Source: RPQJ01 sp963726665 (GTDB taxonomy: Bacteria; Pseudomonadota; Gammaproteobacteria; Steroidobacterales; Steroidobacteraceae). From it: a stretch of 64,000 nucleotides of DNA. Positions 62,663-64,000 of this stretch are shown here, piece after piece. A program made the translations under genes and the position numbers. Location of the stretch: the NCBI GenBank assembly GCA_963726665.1, contig CAVSDW010000021.1, forward strand, positions 62,001-126,000. Direction: 5' to 3'. The notes beneath the pieces are model-generated. The model did no database searches and was not told where the DNA came from. It saw nothing but the letters and a program-made list of their open reading frames with translations. Each line of letters starts with the position of its first letter. The stretch's first letter is position 1.

Positions 62663-64000
62663 CTACTCCGCTTCTTCCTGCGGCTTGAAGGCCGCCGCCA
62701 GTTCCTGCTGCCTGCGCGCCGGCACCGGGTCGTAGTGGCTCAGGTCCATGGTGTAGGTGCCTTCGCCGCCGGTGATCGCCTTGAGCCGCGAGAGGTAGTC
62801 CTGCAGTTCGGCGAGCGGCACGAGCGCCGAGATCTGCGCGCGTCCGCCGGCCAGCGTGTCCTGGCCGCTGATCCGGGCGCGACGCGTGGACAGGTCGCTC
62901 GTGACGTCGCCGATCGAGGATGAGGGCGTGCTGATCGAGACTCGCACGATCGGCTCGAGCACGATCGGCCCCGCCTCCTTGATCGCGCTCACGAAGGCCT
63001 TCTTGCCCGCGGCCACGAAGGCCACTTCCTTCGAATCAACGGCGTGATGCTTGCCGTCGTAGACGCTGACCCGCACGTCCTGCAGCTCGAATCCGGCGAT
63101 CGCGCCGTCCACGAGTACCTGGCGCACGCCCTTCTCGACGGCGGGAATGAACTGCCCCGGGATCGCGCCGCCGACGACGTCGTCCACGAACTCGAAACCC
63201 GCGCCCCGCGGCAGGGGCTCGACGCGCAGGTAGACCTCGCCGAACTGGCCGGCACCGCCCGTCTGCTTCTTGTGGCGATGGTGGCCCTCGGCCGGCCGCG
63301 TGATGGTCTCGCGATACGGCACGGCGGGCGGGCTGGTCTTCACCGCGACGCCATAGCGCTCGGTCATGCGCTGGAGCATCACGCGCAGGTGCAGGTCACC
63401 GAGTCCGTAGAGCACGGTCTCGTTCTGCGCGGTGTGGTGCTCGACGCGCACGCAGGGGTCCTCGGCCACCAGCCGGTGCAAGGACTCCGAGAGCTTCTGT
63501 TCGTCGCCGCGCTTCTCGGCGCGGATGGCGAGCCCGAGCATCGGCGGCGGGAAGGCCACGGACTTGAGGTGGTAGTGGTCCTCGTCGTGCGAGTCGTGCA
63601 GCACGGCGTCGAAATGCAGCTCGTCGATCTTGGGCACCGCACAGATGTCGCCCGGAATCGCCTGCGACACCTCGATGTGCTCCTTGCCCTGCAGCTGGAA
63701 CAGGTGCGCGACCTTGATGGGCTTGCGCGCGTCGCCTACGAAGAGCTGGGCGCCGGCTTTCACGGTGCCCTGATGCACGCGGAATATGCCGAGCTTGCCG
63801 ACGAACGGGTCGATGGTGACCTTGAATACGTGAGCGACGACGTGCTTCGCGGGATCGGGATCGACCTTCGACCCGGACCGCTCCTTCGCCTTCGCCCTTG
63901 AGGAACGGCGGGGGATTGCCCTCGGCCGGGTTCGGCGCCAGCCGCACCAGGACGTCCATGAGCTCCTGGATGCCGACGCCGGTCTCGGCGCTGCAGAAGC
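62663..64000 (-). CDS. EF-G-like translational GTPase (FusA2 type), 3' part, one frameshift
   Basis: C-terminal two thirds; the GTP-binding domain lies beyond the right edge. The fragment begins with the end of the G domain (CSAETGVGIQELMDVLVRLA), then domain II (HVFKVTIDPFVGKLGIFRVH, GDICAVPKI). Domain IV is GQFGEVYLRVEPLPRG with GGAIPGQFIPAVEKGV, and domain V includes ISALVPLAELQDYLSRLKAI and GGEGTYTMDLSHYD. The wording differs from canonical EF-G, placing it in the FusA2-like paralogue group. The frame changes near 63880-63905. Confidence 0.88.
   Translation of the reverse strand, partial: ASAAPRPASASRSSWTSWCGWRRTRPRAIPRRSSRAKAKERSGSKVDPDPAKHVVAHVFKVTIDPFVGKLGIFRVHQGTVKAGAQLFVGDARKPIKVAHLFQLQGKEHIEVSQAIPGDICAVPKIDELHFDAVLHDSHDEDHYHLKSVAFPPPMLGLAIRAEKRGDEQKLSESLHRLVAEDPCVRVEHHTAQNETVLYGLGDLHLRVMLQRMTERYGVAVKTSPPAVPYRETITRPAEGHHRHKKQTGGAGQFGEVYLRVEPLPRGAGFEFVDDVVGGAIPGQFIPAVEKGVRQVLVDGAIAGFELQDVRVSVYDGKHHAVDSKEVAFVAAGKKAFVSAIKEAGPIVLEPIVRVSISTPSSSIGDVTSDLSTRRARISGQDTLAGGRAQISALVPLAELQDYLSRLKAITGGEGTYTMDLSHYDPVPARRQQELAAAFKPQEEAE

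Overview
The window is a high-GC chromosomal segment of a gammaproteobacterium, most likely from the Xanthomonadales/Nevskiales/Steroidobacterales neighbourhood. The evidence is gene order and protein type: def-fmt-rsmB-DUF4390-ntrY-ntrX beside a divergent LysM gene and dprA-smg-topA, the engB/cytochrome c4/dsbA trio, a tamA-tamB pair, and oxygen-dependent HemF. The assignment is by recall and inspection only. There is no prophage, transposon, CRISPR array or replication origin; one tRNA gene (Arg, anticodon CCG) is present.

Layout. 1-2.9 kb: truncated subtilisin-like protease, hemF, a Phd/VapC-type toxin-antitoxin pair. 2.9-15.6 kb: topA, smg, dprA and a LysM protein on the minus strand; divergent def-fmt-rsmB-DUF4390-NtrY-like kinase-NtrX-like regulator on the plus strand. 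15.6-25 kb: M14 carboxypeptidase, membrane cytochrome c, tRNA-Arg, NYN-domain protein, LysE and CorA transporters, dsbA, cytochrome c4, divergent engB, and two duplicated outer-membrane barrel genes, each with a matching terminator. 25-34.5 kb: polA, an LptM-like lipoprotein and a thioesterase, then divergently an acyl-CoA dehydrogenase, ubiC, a fumarylpyruvate-hydrolase-like gene and maiA, and a membrane TolB-like/TPR protein. 34.5-43.8 kb: an arginine operon argR-argG-[P-loop gene]-argC-argD-argF'-argB-argH behind a tandem pair of ARG boxes. 43.9-52.7 kb: tamA-tamB, a TANGO2/NRDE protein, DUF4126, TauE/SafE, nudC. 52.7-54.1 kb: a divergent FlhC-like/FlhD-like pair around four CC(A/T)6GG boxes at exact 20-bp spacing. 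54.1-64 kb: YadG/YadH-type ABC exporter, SRAP protein, DUF6279 lipoprotein coupled to three sulfotransferases, convergent asparagine synthetase and glycosyltransferase, and a partial EF-G paralogue.

The two most interesting places are the arginine operon and the FlhD/FlhC-like pair. In the operon the carbamoyltransferase belongs to the N-acylornithine type and resembles the Bacteroides succinylornithine enzyme, and an unassigned P-loop protein sits where a first-step acyltransferase is otherwise missing. The FlhD/FlhC-like pair is divergent, has no flagellar neighbours, and has a striking phased operator array between its genes.

Caution on quality: at least ten genes, including essential ones (polA, an EF-G-like gene, nudC), carry frame changes inside otherwise well-preserved coding sequence. 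This points to indel errors in the read or assembly rather than gene decay. Such genes are reported as single CDS spans with the shift positions given.
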